Assembly (NCBI RefSeq): GCF_002855495.1
Contig: NZ_PKRO01000006.1
Location: 57,236 to 121,235 of the forward strand
Reading direction: 5' to 3'
Origin: Porphyrobacter sp. TH134
GTDB lineage: Bacteria; Pseudomonadota; Alphaproteobacteria; Sphingomonadales; Sphingomonadaceae
Length of the DNA: 64,000 bases
Part shown: positions 7,384-18,215 of the stretch, piece after piece
Layout: each line of letters begins with the position of its first letter
How positions within the stretch are numbered: the stretch's first letter is position 1
The notes under the pieces: generated by a model
What the model was told of the DNA's origin: nothing
The model's input: the letters and a program-made list of their open reading frames with translations, nothing else
The model's database searches: none
Translations under genes and position numbers: made by a program

Positions 7384-8082
7384 GTGACAAGCCCTTCTCT
7401 TGCAATCAGCGCCCGTAACCTCACCCTCACCCTCGGCAGCGCGGCTGCGCCGGTGACGATCCTGCGGGGCATCGACCTCGATATCGAGCAGGGGCAAATC
7501 GTCGCGCTGCTTGGCCCTTCGGGTTCGGGCAAAAGCTCGCTGATGGCCGTATTATCTGGTCTGGAGCGTGCCAGCGGCGGTAGCCTGACTGTGGCGGGCG
7601 CGGATTTCACCAATCTCACCGAAGATGGCCTTGCCGCCGCACGCCGGGGCCGGATCGGGATTGTGTTGCAAGCCTTCCACTTGCTGCCGACCATGACGGC
7701 GGCCGAGAACGTCGCCACCCCGATGGAACTGGCCGCCATGCCCGATGCCGCCCCGCGCGCGCTGGCCGAGCTGGAAGCGGTTGGCCTTGGTCACCGCACC
7801 GGGCACTATCCCACCCAGCTTTCCGGGGGCGAGCAGCAACGCGTCGCCATCGCCCGCGCCACCGCGCCGCGCCCCGGCCTGATCTTCGCCGATGAACCCA
7901 CAGGCAACCTTGATGCAGCGACCGGCGAGGAGATCATCAACCTCCTCTTCGCCCGCCGCGCCGAAACCGGGGCGACGCTGCTGATCATCACCCATGACGC
8001 CAGCCTCGCCGCACGCTGCGAGCGGGTGCTGACGATGGCGGACGGCGTGATCGTATCGGACACGGCAGGCAGCAAGGCATGA
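7384..8082 (+). CDS. ybbA: ABC transporter ATP-binding protein, YbbA/LolD family
   Basis: A 232-residue ATPase of the LolD/MacB/YbbA group, expected to drive a FtsX-fold permease that acts on envelope substrates by mechanotransmission. It has Walker [11 protein letters not shown]-loop LQAFHLLP, signature LSGGEQQR, Walker [10 protein letters not shown] and the switch His in THD. The start GTG at 7384 gives the normal N-terminus; an earlier in-frame ATG at 7273 would overlap tesA on the other strand. The stop codon overlaps the next start (ATGA), so the permease is its partner. Confidence 0.93.
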   Translation: MTSPSLAISARNLTLTLGSAAAPVTILRGIDLDIEQGQIVALLGPSGSGKSSLMAVLSGLERASGGSLTVAGADFTNLTEDGLAAARRGRIGIVLQAFHLLPTMTAAENVATPMELAAMPDAAPRALAELEAVGLGHRTGHYPTQLSGGEQQRVAIARATAPRPGLIFADEPTGNLDAATGEEIINLLFARRAETGATLLIITHDASLAARCERVLTMADGVIVSDTAGSKA

Positions 8083-10604
8083 GCATGCCGCTGGGTACAG
8101 CATGGGCCATTGCCCGCCGCGATCTCAATGCGCGCTTCAAGGGGCTGCGGCTGCTGCTGGTGTGCATCTTCCTCGGCACGGCGGCGCTGGCAGCCATCGG
8201 CACGCTAACCAACGCGATCGAGCGCGAGCTGGAATCCAGCGGGCAGGAGCTGCTGGGCGGCGATCTGGAAGTCGAGGTGTGGCAGCGCGACCTCAGGCCC
8301 GAAGAACGCACGGCGCTGGCCGCCTACGGCACGATCTCCAGCGGCTACCGGATGCAGGCGATGGCCAGCACGCCTGATGCCGCCGCGCCGGTTGAACTCA
8401 AAGCCGTCGACGCCAAATGGCCGATGTTCGGCACCCTGACCCTGACCGATGGCCGCACTGTCAGCGCACCCACCGGCAATGACGCATGGATCGCCCAGAC
8501 CGCGCTGGAACGGCTCGGCATCGCTGTGGGCGACAGCTTCAAAGTCGGCACGGTGACGCTGCGCGTGGGCGGCATCATTCAGGACGAGCCTGATCGCCTG
8601 TCCGAAGGTTTCCAGCTCGGCCCGACGATTATCGTCGCGCAGGATATTCCCGCCAAGGCCGGATTGCTGCAACCCGGCGCGCTGTATCAGAGCAAGCACC
8701 GGATCGCCTTTGCCAATCCGGCGCGTGATCCCGAAGGTGTAGAGGAGGCGCTGACCCGGCAATTCCCCACCGCGGGCTTCGACATCCGCACCCGCGACCG
8801 CGCCTCGCCCGGCGCGGATCGGTTTGTGCGGCAGATGAGCGATTTCCTGACGCTGGTGGGTCTTGCCGCGCTGGTGATTGCCGGCATCGGCATTGCGGGC
8901 GGCGTGTCGTCCTATCTCGATCAGCGCCGCACCAGCATTGCGACGCTGAAAGTGTTGGGCGCGACGTCTGGCGACATTGTGCGGATTTATGCGATGCAGA
9001 TCGGCATTGCCGCGCTGGCGGGGAGCCTTGCGGGGCTGGCCGCAGGCGTGCTGGTGACACCGCTGCTGGCGGGCGCGCTGCAAGGGCTGCTGCCGGTTCA
9101 AAGCGGCTTCATCATTGCACCGGGCGCGCTGCTGCTGGCGGCAAGTTACGGCCTGCTGGTGGCCTTCGCCTTTGCCGCCGCGCCCTTGCTGCGCGCGCGC
9201 ACTTACCCGGCGATGGCGCTGATGCGGTCGGGGATTGTGCCTCTATCGCGTGATCGGCGCGCTTTGCTTGCCACCGCGCTCGGCCTTGTCGCCATCTGCG
9301 CGCTGGCGCTGCTGACCACCGATCAGCCGATGCTGTCAGGCGGGTTCCTGCTCGGCGCTGGCGGCGCCCTGGTGCTGCTGGCGGGGCTTGGCTGGGGGAT
9401 TCAGACCCTTGCCCGCCGCCTGCCCCGCCCGGCCAATCCGCTGCTGCGCAGTGCGCTGGCGAATATCCACCGTCCCGGCGCGCCGACAGGTTCGCTGGTC
9501 ACAGCGCTGGGTTTCGGGCTGGCCGCCTTCGTACTGCTGGCTGCGGTGCAGACCGCGATTGATGGCAATATCGCCCGGCGCGTGCCCAATGCCGCGCCCG
9601 ATTACTTCGTGCTCGACGTGCCGCAGGCCAAGGAGCCGCGTTTCTTCGCGCTGGTTCAGCAAGACTTCCCCAAGGCTGCGATCCGCACCGTGCCGACCAT
9701 GCGGGGGGCCGTGATCGCCTACGGGCCGAAAGACACCATGACTCGCGTGGCCGATCTGAAGGAAATCCCCGACGGCGCGTGGGCGCTGCGCGGGGAGCGC
9801 GGGTTGACCTATGCCGATACCCTGCCCGAAGGCAACCGCGTGGTGGATGGCCAATGGTGGAGCCCGTTTCACACGGGCGAACCGCTGGTTTCGGTCGATG
9901 TCGAGTTTGCCCGCGCGGTCGGGCTGGAGGTGGGCGATTACCTCACCATCGGCATCCTCGGCGTCGAGCGCACCGCACGGGTGGCGAACCTGCGCGAGAT
10001 CGACTGGGAGAGCATGGGCTTCAACTTCGCGCTGGTGTTCAGCCGCAATGCGATCAGCGATGCGCCGCACAATCTGTCGGCCACCATCGATCTGCCCGAA
10101 GGCGCGGACACCGCCGCGCGCGGGCAATTGCTGCGGGCGTTGGTCAAGGAGATGCCCTCATCCTCGGTGATCGAAGTGGGGGGCATTCTGGTCGAGGCGC
10201 GTAAGCTGCTGGAACAGGTGAGCCTTGCAACGCTGGCAGCCGCAGCGGTGACAGTGCTGGCGGGCCTTGCGGTCTTGATGGGCGCAATTGCAGCCGCGCG
10301 GGCCTCGCGCACCTATGATACGGTCATGCTGCGCGTGCTGGGCGCAAGCCGGCGGCAGATCCTGCTGCTGCAACTGGCCGAATATGGCCTGCTTGCCGGC
10401 GTGCTGGCGCTGGTGGCGCTGGGGCTTGGCGGGGGGCTGGCCTGGGTTGTCATCACCCAATTGTTCGAATTCGACTGGCTGCCCGATTGGGGGCAAGTGC
10501 TCGGCGTGCTCGGCCTCGGCATCGCATTGGTGCTGGGCTTCGCGCTGGCCGGGTCGCTGCCGCTCTTGCGGGCGAAGCCGGCGCGGGCATTGCGCGAACT
10601 TTAA
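8079..10604 (+). CDS. ybbP: FtsX-like ABC permease, YbbP type
   Basis: An 841-residue integral membrane protein with two FtsX repeats. It has an N-terminal helix (about 21-43), a large periplasmic domain, a block of helices from about 255 to 440, a second periplasmic domain and a last group of three helices ending near residue 835. [14 protein letters not shown] and [21 protein letters not shown] are the cytoplasmic coupling regions typical of the family. The length and two-repeat layout match YbbP. It is translationally coupled to the ATPase gene and divergent from tesA. The substrate is not established for this family. Confidence 0.92.
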   Translation: MSMPLGTAWAIARRDLNARFKGLRLLLVCIFLGTAALAAIGTLTNAIERELESSGQELLGGDLEVEVWQRDLRPEERTALAAYGTISSGYRMQAMASTPDAAAPVELKAVDAKWPMFGTLTLTDGRTVSAPTGNDAWIAQTALERLGIAVGDSFKVGTVTLRVGGIIQDEPDRLSEGFQLGPTIIVAQDIPAKAGLLQPGALYQSKHRIAFANPARDPEGVEEALTRQFPTAGFDIRTRDRASPGADRFVRQMSDFLTLVGLAALVIAGIGIAGGVSSYLDQRRTSIATLKVLGATSGDIVRIYAMQIGIAALAGSLAGLAAGVLVTPLLAGALQGLLPVQSGFIIAPGALLLAASYGLLVAFAFAAAPLLRARTYPAMALMRSGIVPLSRDRRALLATALGLVAICALALLTTDQPMLSGGFLLGAGGALVLLAGLGWGIQTLARRLPRPANPLLRSALANIHRPGAPTGSLVTALGFGLAAFVLLAAVQTAIDGNIARRVPNAAPDYFVLDVPQAKEPRFFALVQQDFPKAAIRTVPTMRGAVIAYGPKDTMTRVADLKEIPDGAWALRGERGLTYADTLPEGNRVVDGQWWSPFHTGEPLVSVDVEFARAVGLEVGDYLTIGILGVERTARVANLREIDWESMGFNFALVFSRNAISDAPHNLSATIDLPEGADTAARGQLLRALVKEMPSSSVIEVGGILVEARKLLEQVSLATLAAAAVTVLAGLAVLMGAIAAARASRTYDTVMLRVLGASRRQILLLQLAEYGLLAGVLALVALGLGGGLAWVVITQLFEFDWLPDWGQVLGVLGLGIALVLGFALAGSLPLLRAKPARALREL

Positions 10605-10613
10605 CCGGTCCGC

Positions 10614-10650
10614 CCACAAAAAAGGCCCCGCGCCATCACAGCGCGGGGCC
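10614..10650. terminator. bidirectional intrinsic terminator
   Basis: A ten-pair stem GGCCCCGCGC (10624-10633) with GCGCGGGGCC (10641-10650) and a seven-base loop lies between the convergent permease and receptor genes. On the minus strand a run of T follows, which makes it a strong terminator for the receptor gene. On the plus strand it is followed by TCCCCTGTT only, so termination there is weaker. Confidence 0.8.
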
Positions 10651-10677
10651 TCCCCTGTTAGATGATCATGCCCGCTA

Positions 10678-13392
10678 TCAGAAGCGGAAGCGCACCAGGC
10701 CGCCATAGGTGCGCGGCTGGTTGGGATAGCCCGAGATCGACTGCCCCTGCGCCACCGACGGGAAGATCGTGGTGATGTAGCGGTTGTCGGTCAGGTTGCG
10801 CGCCCACAGCGTGAATTCCAGCCCCATTGCCAGCGCATAGGTCACCGACGCGTTCACGTTGTTGACTTCACGCACGAACGGGCGGGCCGCCAGACGCGCC
10901 GCATCGAAGTTCTGCGAACCATCAAGGTTCACCCCGACAAAGTTGGTCAGGCCGTCAAGCACCTGGATGGGCGCTTCGTACTGGTAGTCACCGCGCGCGA
11001 TGAAGCGGTCACCATTGGCCAGTTCCTTGTCCCAGGTCGCCCCGAACGAGGCGCTGAGCGGGTGAATGCCCTGCACCGTCTGGCCGCTGAGATCGCCCAC
11101 GGGCGAGCCGGGGAAGCTCTTGTATTCGGGCTCGAGGTAGGTCAGCGCCAGGTTCAGCGTGAGGCTGTCGGTCGGCTTGACGTAGCCATCAAACTCGATC
11201 CCGAAGGTCTCCAGCTCGCCCGCGTTGGCCAGCACGAAGGAATTGCCCACGAAGGTGTTCGACTGGAAGTTTTCCAGCGTCTGCAGGAACACGGTGAAGT
11301 TGGCGCCCGCGATGCCCCAGTTGCCCTTGAGGCCCACTTCGTAAACGGTCGATTCCTCGGGCAGTGCAAAGCGCGTTCCGGGACGCAGGTTTGGCACGCC
11401 GATACCCTGCGAAATGATCTGCGAGAAGTCGCCCGGCAGCGGACGGCTGTCGCGCGTCAGGTTGAACGAGCTGGCCTTAAAGCCGGTCGCATAGCTGATA
11501 TAGGCATTCAGCGTGTCGGTGACTTCATAGCTGGCACGCGCCAGATAGGTGACCTTGTCATCGCGCGTGCGGCCATCTTCCACCGCGTTGGGGATGTTGA
11601 CGATCGGAGGCAGGAACTGGAATGCAGCCAGCCCGAGGAACGGGTTGCCCGTGGTCAGCGGGTTCGCATCAGCCGCCGCCTGTGCAGGGGTCAGCCCAGC
11701 GTTAAGCTGGCCGAAGGCCGTTGCACCCGCCTGAATTGCCGGGAAGAAGCCAGCCGTGGCGGGATTGGTGGCAAAGCCGCCAATTTCCGCCGCCGTGGCC
11801 AGCCGGCCCAGACCAAGTGCGTTACCCACCTGCGTCGCGATCGCCTGGTTGGTCAGCACGCGGCCACCAGCGGTGACCAGGTTAACCTGCGAGAACGCGT
11901 CGGTGGTGCGGCCGTTGGAGGTCACATCCTTGGCGTCCTTGGTGTAGTTCGCCCCCACCGTCAGGGTCAGACGGTCGGTCACATCGAAATCAAGCTGACC
12001 GAAGATTGAGTATGCCTCATTCTCCTGACGGAATTCATTGAAGAAGCCCGTGCCGTCGGCAAAGTAGGTGCCCGGCGCCGCGCCGAACAGGTTTTCCAGC
12101 GCTGCGACATTCAACGCCCCGCCGCTTGCGGCTTGCACCAGCCCGTTGGCATAGGCGCGGAAATCGCGGCCCAGCAGGATCTGGTCAGCGGTTTCAAGAT
12201 CTTCGTTGAAGTAATATCCGCCGAGGAGGAAGTTGAGCGGGCCGTCAAAGTCCGACGCCAGACGCAGTTCCTGCGTGAAGGTCTTGATGTCCGACTGGCC
12301 GATATTGGCGCCGGTCGCCAGCGCTGCGCTAGTGAAGTCGACGTCCTGATTGGCGCGGATGCGCGTGTCACGGTAAGCGGTGATCGAGGTCAGCGCCATG
12401 TTGCCGAATTCGTAATCGGCCTGGCCCGAAACGCCCCAGTTGCGCACCTTGTTGAACGGCACGACATCGGTGAAGACCACATCGTCAAGCTCGGTGCCCG
12501 GCGCGTTGACGCGGCCACCGATCAGCTGGATCAACCCGGTTTCCGCCGCAGGACGCAGGTTTGCAACCGCGCAGCACTTTTCATCGAGTTCGTCCCAGTC
12601 GCCGATCACGCGGAAGGTGAAGTTTTCATTGTTGTCGAACAACACGTCAGCCCGGCCGAACCAGCGATTGCGATCGTTCAGATCATCGCCATTGAAGCCG
12701 TTGGTGACAAAGCCATCACGCTTGTTGATCCCGCCAGCGATGCTGGCTGCGATGGTATCGCTGAGCGGGCCGCTGATGTAGCCGCGCGCGACCATTGCGT
12801 CATAGTTGCCGTAAGACACTTCGGCGCTGCCTTCGAGTTCGAACGAAGGTGCCTTGGTCACCAGCGAGATCACGCCCGCGCTGGCGTTCTTGCCGAACAA
12901 GGTTGACTGCGGACCGCGCAGCACTTCGACGCGCTGGAGGTTGGGAAGGTCCGAAATCTGCGAGACCGCGCGGCTGCGGTAAACACCATCGACGAACACG
13001 GCGACCGACGGTTCGAGACCCAGGTTGTTGCCGTCCGTGCCGAAGCCGCGCACCGAGAAGGTGGTCGCAAAGGCGCTTTGCAGCTGCGAGACGCGCAGGG
13101 AGGGAACGACCGACGAGATATCGGCGATGTCGCGGATCTGGGCCTGTTCGATGGTCTCGGCGGTGGTGACCGAAACGGCGACCGGCGTATCCTGCAAGGT
13201 CTGGGCGCGCTTGGTCGCGGTGACGATGATCTGGTTGCCGGTGTCGATATCCGCTTCGGCCTCGGCGGCGTCAGCCTGATCGCCGGCATCCTGCGCGAGC
13301 GCGGTGCCCGGCAGCGCGAGCGCTGCTGCTGCGGCGCCTGCAAGCAGGATGAATCGATATGAGCCGGCAGTGCCGGTGATGGTCGAACGCAT
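10678..13392 (-). CDS. TonB-dependent receptor
   Basis: A 904-residue outer-membrane beta-barrel receptor for active uptake of a ligand energised by TonB. It has a Sec signal peptide (about 1-31, cleavage at ALAQ), a TonB-box region before IIVTATKR (about 50-57), a plug domain (about 58-175, with RGFG and VEVLRGPQSTLFGKNASAG) and a long barrel ending in the C-terminal Phe of VRFRF. The start at 13392 has GGAGAGGAG just upstream; a longer frame reaching 13683 has no such signal. It belongs to the iron/carbohydrate-type receptors abundant in sphingomonads. No biosynthetic or uptake partner lies next to it, so the ligand is unknown. Confidence 0.93.
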   Translation of the reverse strand: MRSTITGTAGSYRFILLAGAAAAALALPGTALAQDAGDQADAAEAEADIDTGNQIIVTATKRAQTLQDTPVAVSVTTAETIEQAQIRDIADISSVVPSLRVSQLQSAFATTFSVRGFGTDGNNLGLEPSVAVFVDGVYRSRAVSQISDLPNLQRVEVLRGPQSTLFGKNASAGVISLVTKAPSFELEGSAEVSYGNYDAMVARGYISGPLSDTIAASIAGGINKRDGFVTNGFNGDDLNDRNRWFGRADVLFDNNENFTFRVIGDWDELDEKCCAVANLRPAAETGLIQLIGGRVNAPGTELDDVVFTDVVPFNKVRNWGVSGQADYEFGNMALTSITAYRDTRIRANQDVDFTSAALATGANIGQSDIKTFTQELRLASDFDGPLNFLLGGYYFNEDLETADQILLGRDFRAYANGLVQAASGGALNVAALENLFGAAPGTYFADGTGFFNEFRQENEAYSIFGQLDFDVTDRLTLTVGANYTKDAKDVTSNGRTTDAFSQVNLVTAGGRVLTNQAIATQVGNALGLGRLATAAEIGGFATNPATAGFFPAIQAGATAFGQLNAGLTPAQAAADANPLTTGNPFLGLAAFQFLPPIVNIPNAVEDGRTRDDKVTYLARASYEVTDTLNAYISYATGFKASSFNLTRDSRPLPGDFSQIISQGIGVPNLRPGTRFALPEESTVYEVGLKGNWGIAGANFTVFLQTLENFQSNTFVGNSFVLANAGELETFGIEFDGYVKPTDSLTLNLALTYLEPEYKSFPGSPVGDLSGQTVQGIHPLSASFGATWDKELANGDRFIARGDYQYEAPIQVLDGLTNFVGVNLDGSQNFDAARLAARPFVREVNNVNASVTYALAMGLEFTLWARNLTDNRYITTIFPSVAQGQSISGYPNQPRTYGGLVRFRF

Positions 13393-13810
13393 GGAAGCTC
13401 CTCTCCAAAAAAATCCCCGACCCCGGCGCCATGTTGCTGGCACGCACTTTGCTGTGCGCTCTCTCCCGCAGTCGTTCGGACGAGGTGATAGGCCAGCCAA
13501 ACGCCCCGGACAACCCGCCGCCCCGTGCTTTTGCAAGGCAAATCGGGTTAATGTTGCGCAAGAGTAACAGTGAAATCCGGCTCTGGTGGCACCTGTTGCC
13601 CCCGCACGCTTGCCCCGGACGCATCCTTGCGCTAGGCGCCGCGGCGATGTTGCATCGCAGCACATGGACGGTCCACGGCGCATGCCGTAGCGTCCGGGGC
13701 TGTCGCTAACCCGCCATATAGTTTGCCTAACGCAGTGCGCCCTTCGCGCCTCGCCTGTTTACCCTGCCCCGGATGCCTTGCATCCGGCTTTCACCGGAAG
13801 TTTTTTGCGC
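13393..13810. other. intergenic region between receptor gene and typA
   Basis: This 418-base gap holds the divergent promoter region of the receptor and typA. I see no convincing gene. It contains a GCGATG/CATCGC hairpin near 13645-13660, a TATAGT-like -10 element near 13718 for typA, and a leader hairpin (listed separately). No operator could be assigned. Confidence 0.6.
13769..13787 (+). other. hairpin in the typA leader
   Basis: CCGGATGC and GCATCCGG form a perfect eight-pair stem with a three-base loop (CTT), 24 bases before the typA start codon. A run of six T follows at 13801-13806, after a 13-base gap. It could slow ribosome access or act as a weak attenuator; there is no further evidence. 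Confidence 0.4.
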
Positions 13811-15646
13811 ATGTCGTCCGCCCTCAGAAATATCGCCATCATTGCTCACGTTGACCACGGCAAGACCACGCTGGTCGACCAGCTGTTCCGCCAATCGGGC
13901 ACCTTCCGCGAAAACCAGCGGGTCGAAGAACGCGCCATGGATTCGGGCGATCTCGAAAAGGAACGCGGGATCACCATCCTTGCCAAGTGCACCAGCGTCG
14001 AATGGCACGGCGCCGATGGCAACACCACGCGCATCAACATCGTCGACACCCCCGGTCACGCCGACTTCGGCGCCGAGGTGGAGCGTATCCTCTCGATGGT
14101 CGACGGCGTGATTCTGCTGGTCGACAGCGCGGAAGGCGCAATGCCGCAGACCAAGTTCGTGACCGGCAAGGCGCTGGCGCTGGGCCTGCGCCCGATCGTG
14201 GTCGTCAACAAGATCGATCGTCCCGATGGCCGCCCGCAGGAGGTGCTCGACGAAGTGTTCGATCTGTTCGTCAGCCTTGATGCCGACGATCACCAGCTTG
14301 AGTTTCCGGTGCTCTACGCCTCAGGCCGCGATGGCTATGCCAGCGAAGATCAGGACCGCCGCGAAGGCAGCCTGGCGCCGCTGTTCGAAAAGATCATCGA
14401 GCATGTGCCTGCCCCCGGCCTCGATCCCGATGCCAAGTTCAGCTTCCTTGCGACCCTGCTTGATCGCGACAACTTCATGGGCCGCGTGATTACCGGCCGC
14501 GTCCAGTCCGGCACAATCCGCGTCAACGATCCGATCCACGCCATCGACATGGACGGCAAGGTCGTCGAAGTCGGCCGCGCGACCAAGCTGATGAGCTTTG
14601 ACGGGCTGGAGCGCGTGCCGGTGGAAATCGCGCGCGCTGGCGACATCATCGCGCTGGCCGGCCTCGAAAAGGCGACCGTAGCCAACACGATCTGCGATCC
14701 CTCGGTGAGCGAGCCGATTGCCGCCCAGCCGATCGATCCGCCGACGCTGGCAATGCGCTTCTCGGTGAACGATTCGCCGCTCGCCGGGCGTGAAGGCAGC
14801 AAGGTGACCACTCGTATCATCCGTGACCGCCTGCTGCGCGAGGCGGAAACCAACGTCGCCATCCGCGTCACCGAAAGCGAAGACAAGGATGCCTACGAAG
14901 TCGCCGGGCGCGGCGAATTGCAGCTGGGCGTGCTGATCGAAACCATGCGCCGCGAAGGCTTCGAGCTCGGCATCAGCCGCCCGCGCGTGCTGTTCCGCGA
15001 AGAAGGCGGCAAGCGCATGGAGCCTTACGAAACCGTCGTTATCGACGTGGATGACGAGCACTCCGGCACGGTCGTCGAGAAAATGCAGCGCCGCAAGGCC
15101 GACCTTACCGAGATGCGCCCCTCGGGCGTGGGCAAGACCCGCATCACCTTCTCGGCCCCGTCACGGGGCCTGATCGGCTACCACGGCGAATTCCTGTCCG
15201 ACACGCGCGGCACCGGGATCATGAACCGGTTGTTCGAGAAGTATGATGTCTACAAGGGCCCCATCGAAGGCCGCATCAACGGCGTGCTGATCTCCAACGG
15301 CGATGGCGAAGCCAATGCCTATGCGCTGAACATGCTGGAAGAGCGCGGCGAATTGTTCGTGGCGCCGCAGATGAAGGTCTATCAGGGCATGATCATCGGC
15401 GAGAACGCCAAGCCCGACGATCTCGAAGTCAACCCGATGAAGGCCAAGCAGCTGTCGAACGTCCGTTCGAGCGGCAAGGATGATGCGATCCGCCTCACCC
15501 CGCCGCGCCGCATGACGCTGGAACAGTCGATTGCTTACATCGACGATGATGAAATGGTCGAAGTGACCCCGCTCTCGATCCGTCTGCGCAAGGCCGAGCT
15601 TGACCCGAACGAGCGCAAGAAGATGCGCCGCAAGAAGGACAGCTGA
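13811..15646 (+). CDS. typA: ribosome-associated GTPase TypA/BipA
   Basis: A 611-residue translational GTPase related to EF-G that helps late 50S assembly, especially at low temperature and under stress. It has the G1 motif AHVDHGKTT (about 12-20), the switch region [11 protein letters not shown]3 DTPGHADF and G4 NKID. The EF-G-like domains and the BipA-specific C-terminal domain follow ([16 protein letters not shown], and [11 protein letters not shown] near the end). The start [17 protein letters not shown] at 13811 is the family start; a frame from 13778 adds unrelated residues across the leader hairpin. Confidence 0.97.
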   Translation: MSSALRNIAIIAHVDHGKTTLVDQLFRQSGTFRENQRVEERAMDSGDLEKERGITILAKCTSVEWHGADGNTTRINIVDTPGHADFGAEVERILSMVDGVILLVDSAEGAMPQTKFVTGKALALGLRPIVVVNKIDRPDGRPQEVLDEVFDLFVSLDADDHQLEFPVLYASGRDGYASEDQDRREGSLAPLFEKIIEHVPAPGLDPDAKFSFLATLLDRDNFMGRVITGRVQSGTIRVNDPIHAIDMDGKVVEVGRATKLMSFDGLERVPVEIARAGDIIALAGLEKATVANTICDPSVSEPIAAQPIDPPTLAMRFSVNDSPLAGREGSKVTTRIIRDRLLREAETNVAIRVTESEDKDAYEVAGRGELQLGVLIETMRREGFELGISRPRVLFREEGGKRMEPYETVVIDVDDEHSGTVVEKMQRRKADLTEMRPSGVGKTRITFSAPSRGLIGYHGEFLSDTRGTGIMNRLFEKYDVYKGPIEGRINGVLISNGDGEANAYALNMLEERGELFVAPQMKVYQGMIIGENAKPDDLEVNPMKAKQLSNVRSSGKDDAIRLTPPRRMTLEQSIAYIDDDEMVEVTPLSIRLRKAELDPNERKKMRRKKDS

Positions 15647-15716
15647 TTTCGTCCGCTAGGGATAACGGCTGGGGCACAGTGGCCAAGCGGGCGCGAGCGC
15701 GTTAGGCCACGGCCCC

Positions 15717-17192
15717 ATGAACGCTTACACGCTGGCAAGCCTTGCCGCCTATTTCGTCCTGATGATTGCCATCGGGGTCTATGCCTGGTTCAAGACCCGC
15801 GCCGACAGCGCCGGTTACCTGCTGGCCGGGCGCGGGCTTGGCCCGGCGGTGACCGCGCTCAGCGCCGGGGCATCGGATATGTCAGGCTGGCTGCTGCTCG
15901 GCCTGCCCGGTGCGTTGTTTGCAGGCGGGTTGGTGGAAGCGTGGATCGCGATCGGCCTGACCATTGGCGCGGCAGCCAACTGGATTATCGTTGCCCCGCG
16001 TCTGCGCGAACAGACCGAACGGTTGGGCGATGCGCTCACCATTCCGCAGTTCCTCGCCAACCGCTTTCCTGAAAGCGGGACGCTGCTGCGGGTCGTCTCG
16101 GCCATCATCATCGTCGGCTTCTTCACCATCTACACCGCCTCGGGCATGGTAGGCGGCGGCAAGCTGTTCGAGACCGCTTTTGCCGATGTGCTGCCGCAGG
16201 CGGATCTTAGCGACTACATGCTCGGGATCTTCATCACCGCCGGGATCGTGCTGGTCTACACCATGATCGGCGGGTTTTTGGCGGTGAGCCTGACCGATTT
16301 CGTGCAAGGCATGATCATGATGACCGCGCTGGTGGTGATGCCGCTGGTGATTTTCTTCGGCACCGACAGCGCCGTGCCATTGTCCGCCGTGCCGCAGGAA
16401 GGGTTTCTCAGCCTGACCCACGGCGCAACGGCGATCGGCATCATCAGCGCGGTAACATGGGGTCTGGGCTATTTCGGCCAGCCGCATATCATTGTGCGCT
16501 TCATGGCCATCGACCGGGTCGAAAACGTGCCGCTGGCCGGGTGGATCTGCATGATCTGGATGGTGATATCGCTGGCAGGCGCGGTGGTGGTGGGCCTGGC
16601 CGGGCGCGCCTATGCACAAACCACCGGGCTGGTGGTTGACGACCCTGAGACGATCTTCATCCTGCTTGGGGGGATCCTGTTCCACCCGGCGGTGACCGGC
16701 TTTCTCTATGCCGCGCTGCTGGCTGCGATCATGAGCACGATTTCATCGCAGTTGCTGGTCTCCTCCTCATCGCTGACCGAGGATTTCTACCGCCTGTTCC
16801 TGCGCCGGAACGCAAGCGAGCGCGAGGCCGTGAATATCGGAAGGTTGTCGGTGGCATTGGTGGCGGCAGCCGCGCTGGTGATCGCAGCGGACCCCGACAG
16901 CGAGGTGCTGGGTCTGGTGGCCAACGCCTGGGCCGGTTTTGGCGCCGCGTTCGGTCCGCTGATTCTGCTGGCATTGACCTGGGACCGGATGACCGGCGCG
17001 GGCGCAGTGGCAGGGTTGGTGACCGGCGCAGGGGTGGTGACCGGCTGGATTGCGCTGGGCTGGAACAGCACCTTGCCCGAGGCACTCGGCGGCGGCGCTG
17101 GCCTCTACGAAATCATGCCGGGCTTCATTGCATCGCTGCTGGCCATCGTGGTGGTCAGCGTGGTGACATCCCCGGCCCGTACACCGGCATAA
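15717..17192 (+). CDS. putP: sodium/proline symporter PutP
   Basis: A 491-residue member of the sodium:solute symporter family with about 13 transmembrane helices. It keeps PutP features: SAGASDMSGWLLLGLPGA in the second helix region (Na+ and substrate site), the DALTIPQFLANRF loop, GYFGQPHIIVRFMA and LLAAIMSTISSQLLVSSSSLTEDFY. It imports proline with Na+. No putA lies nearby. The start at 15717 gives the normal N-terminus. No clear ribosome-binding site is visible. Confidence 0.93.
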   Translation: MNAYTLASLAAYFVLMIAIGVYAWFKTRADSAGYLLAGRGLGPAVTALSAGASDMSGWLLLGLPGALFAGGLVEAWIAIGLTIGAAANWIIVAPRLREQTERLGDALTIPQFLANRFPESGTLLRVVSAIIIVGFFTIYTASGMVGGGKLFETAFADVLPQADLSDYMLGIFITAGIVLVYTMIGGFLAVSLTDFVQGMIMMTALVVMPLVIFFGTDSAVPLSAVPQEGFLSLTHGATAIGIISAVTWGLGYFGQPHIIVRFMAIDRVENVPLAGWICMIWMVISLAGAVVVGLAGRAYAQTTGLVVDDPETIFILLGGILFHPAVTGFLYAALLAAIMSTISSQLLVSSSSLTEDFYRLFLRRNASEREAVNIGRLSVALVAAAALVIAADPDSEVLGLVANAWAGFGAAFGPLILLALTWDRMTGAGAVAGLVTGAGVVTGWIALGWNSTLPEALGGGAGLYEIMPGFIASLLAIVVVSVVTSPARTPA

Positions 17193-17313
17193 GCTCCCCC
17201 GATATCGCCGCCTTGGTTTGACCACCGTTAACCGCTCCCGGTAATTACGTAAGGCTTTCTTAACCCAGTTTGTTGTCGGGGGATTAAGTATGCCTGCGCA
17301 ATAGTGCCTACCT

Positions 17314-18045
17314 ATGAAGGACATGGCACATCTTGGCAGAGTGGCGGCAATGGCAGGCGCGCTGATACTCGCCGGTTGCGGCTCGCTGATCCCTGGAGGC
17401 AGCAGCGGCGGCGCTGCACCGGGCACGCCGAGCCAGACTGCACGCGCTCCGGCGCGCCCAGCTGTGCCTATCGCTTCGGTGCGCCAAAGCCAGGCACCGC
17501 GGCCCGAGGATGCCAGCTGCCTTGCCGACCTTGGCGCGAGCGGCGCGCGCTTCGATCCCCTGCCCGATACCTATGCCGCCCCCGGCTGCAACAAGCTGGG
17601 CACGGTGCAACTGATGGCTCTGGCGGGCGACCGTGCACCGCTGACGCTGGCCAATATGGGGCCGGTGCGCTGCGGTGTTGCCAAGGCGTTTGGCGACTGG
17701 GCGCGCTTCGGGGTGGACCGCGCAGCGCGGCAGCTGTTGGGCAGTCCGGTCGCGCGGATTGAAACGATGGGCTCCTATTCCTGCCGCAATGTCGCGGGGA
17801 CGGAACGCAGATCAGCCCATGCACGGGCCGAGGCGATTGACGTGTCAGCCTTTGTGCTGGCCGATGGACGGCGGATCGTGCTGAAGCGCGATTGGCACGG
17901 CGGCGATGGTGCGACGCGCGAGTTCCTGCGGGTGGTTCACAAGAGCGCGTGCAAGCGTTTTGGCACAGTGTTGGGGCCGGAATACAACGCCGCGCACGAG
18001 GATCATTTCCATCTGGAAGGCACCGGCGCCAAGTTTTGCCGCTGA
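17314..18045 (+). CDS. extensin-like family lipoprotein
   Basis: A 243-residue protein with a lipoprotein signal ending LAGC (Cys22), a Pro/Ala/Ser-rich linker to about residue 65, and an extensin-like C-terminal domain. RRSAHARAEAIDVSAF (about 168-183) and HEDHFHLE near the C-terminus carry His and Asp residues arranged like those of LAS-type zinc peptidases, so a peptidoglycan-cleaving role in the periplasm is plausible but unproven. It ends in a Cys residue two before the stop, probably disulfide-linked. It stands alone on the plus strand. Confidence 0.87.
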   Translation: MKDMAHLGRVAAMAGALILAGCGSLIPGGSSGGAAPGTPSQTARAPARPAVPIASVRQSQAPRPEDASCLADLGASGARFDPLPDTYAAPGCNKLGTVQLMALAGDRAPLTLANMGPVRCGVAKAFGDWARFGVDRAARQLLGSPVARIETMGSYSCRNVAGTERRSAHARAEAIDVSAFVLADGRRIVLKRDWHGGDGATREFLRVVHKSACKRFGTVLGPEYNAAHEDHFHLEGTGAKFCR

Positions 18046-18215
18046 GCGGCAGGGGTGACGGAGGGACCGGTAGCGGCCAGCCTGCCTTGCCAACGCCCGA
18101 CGTTGCCCCGCCCTATGGTTAGCGGCCCCGCCGCGCCTGTGGAGCGCAGCAGAGCCGCCGGGGGTAATTCTTAACATTCATCGCCCTCGCGCACGGGCCA
18201 TCACATGAGCGCGGG

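Noticed and set aside
13393..13683. N-terminal extension of the TonB-dependent receptor by 97 residues
   Set aside because: The signal peptide and a strong ribosome-binding site lie at 13392. The extension has no family similarity.
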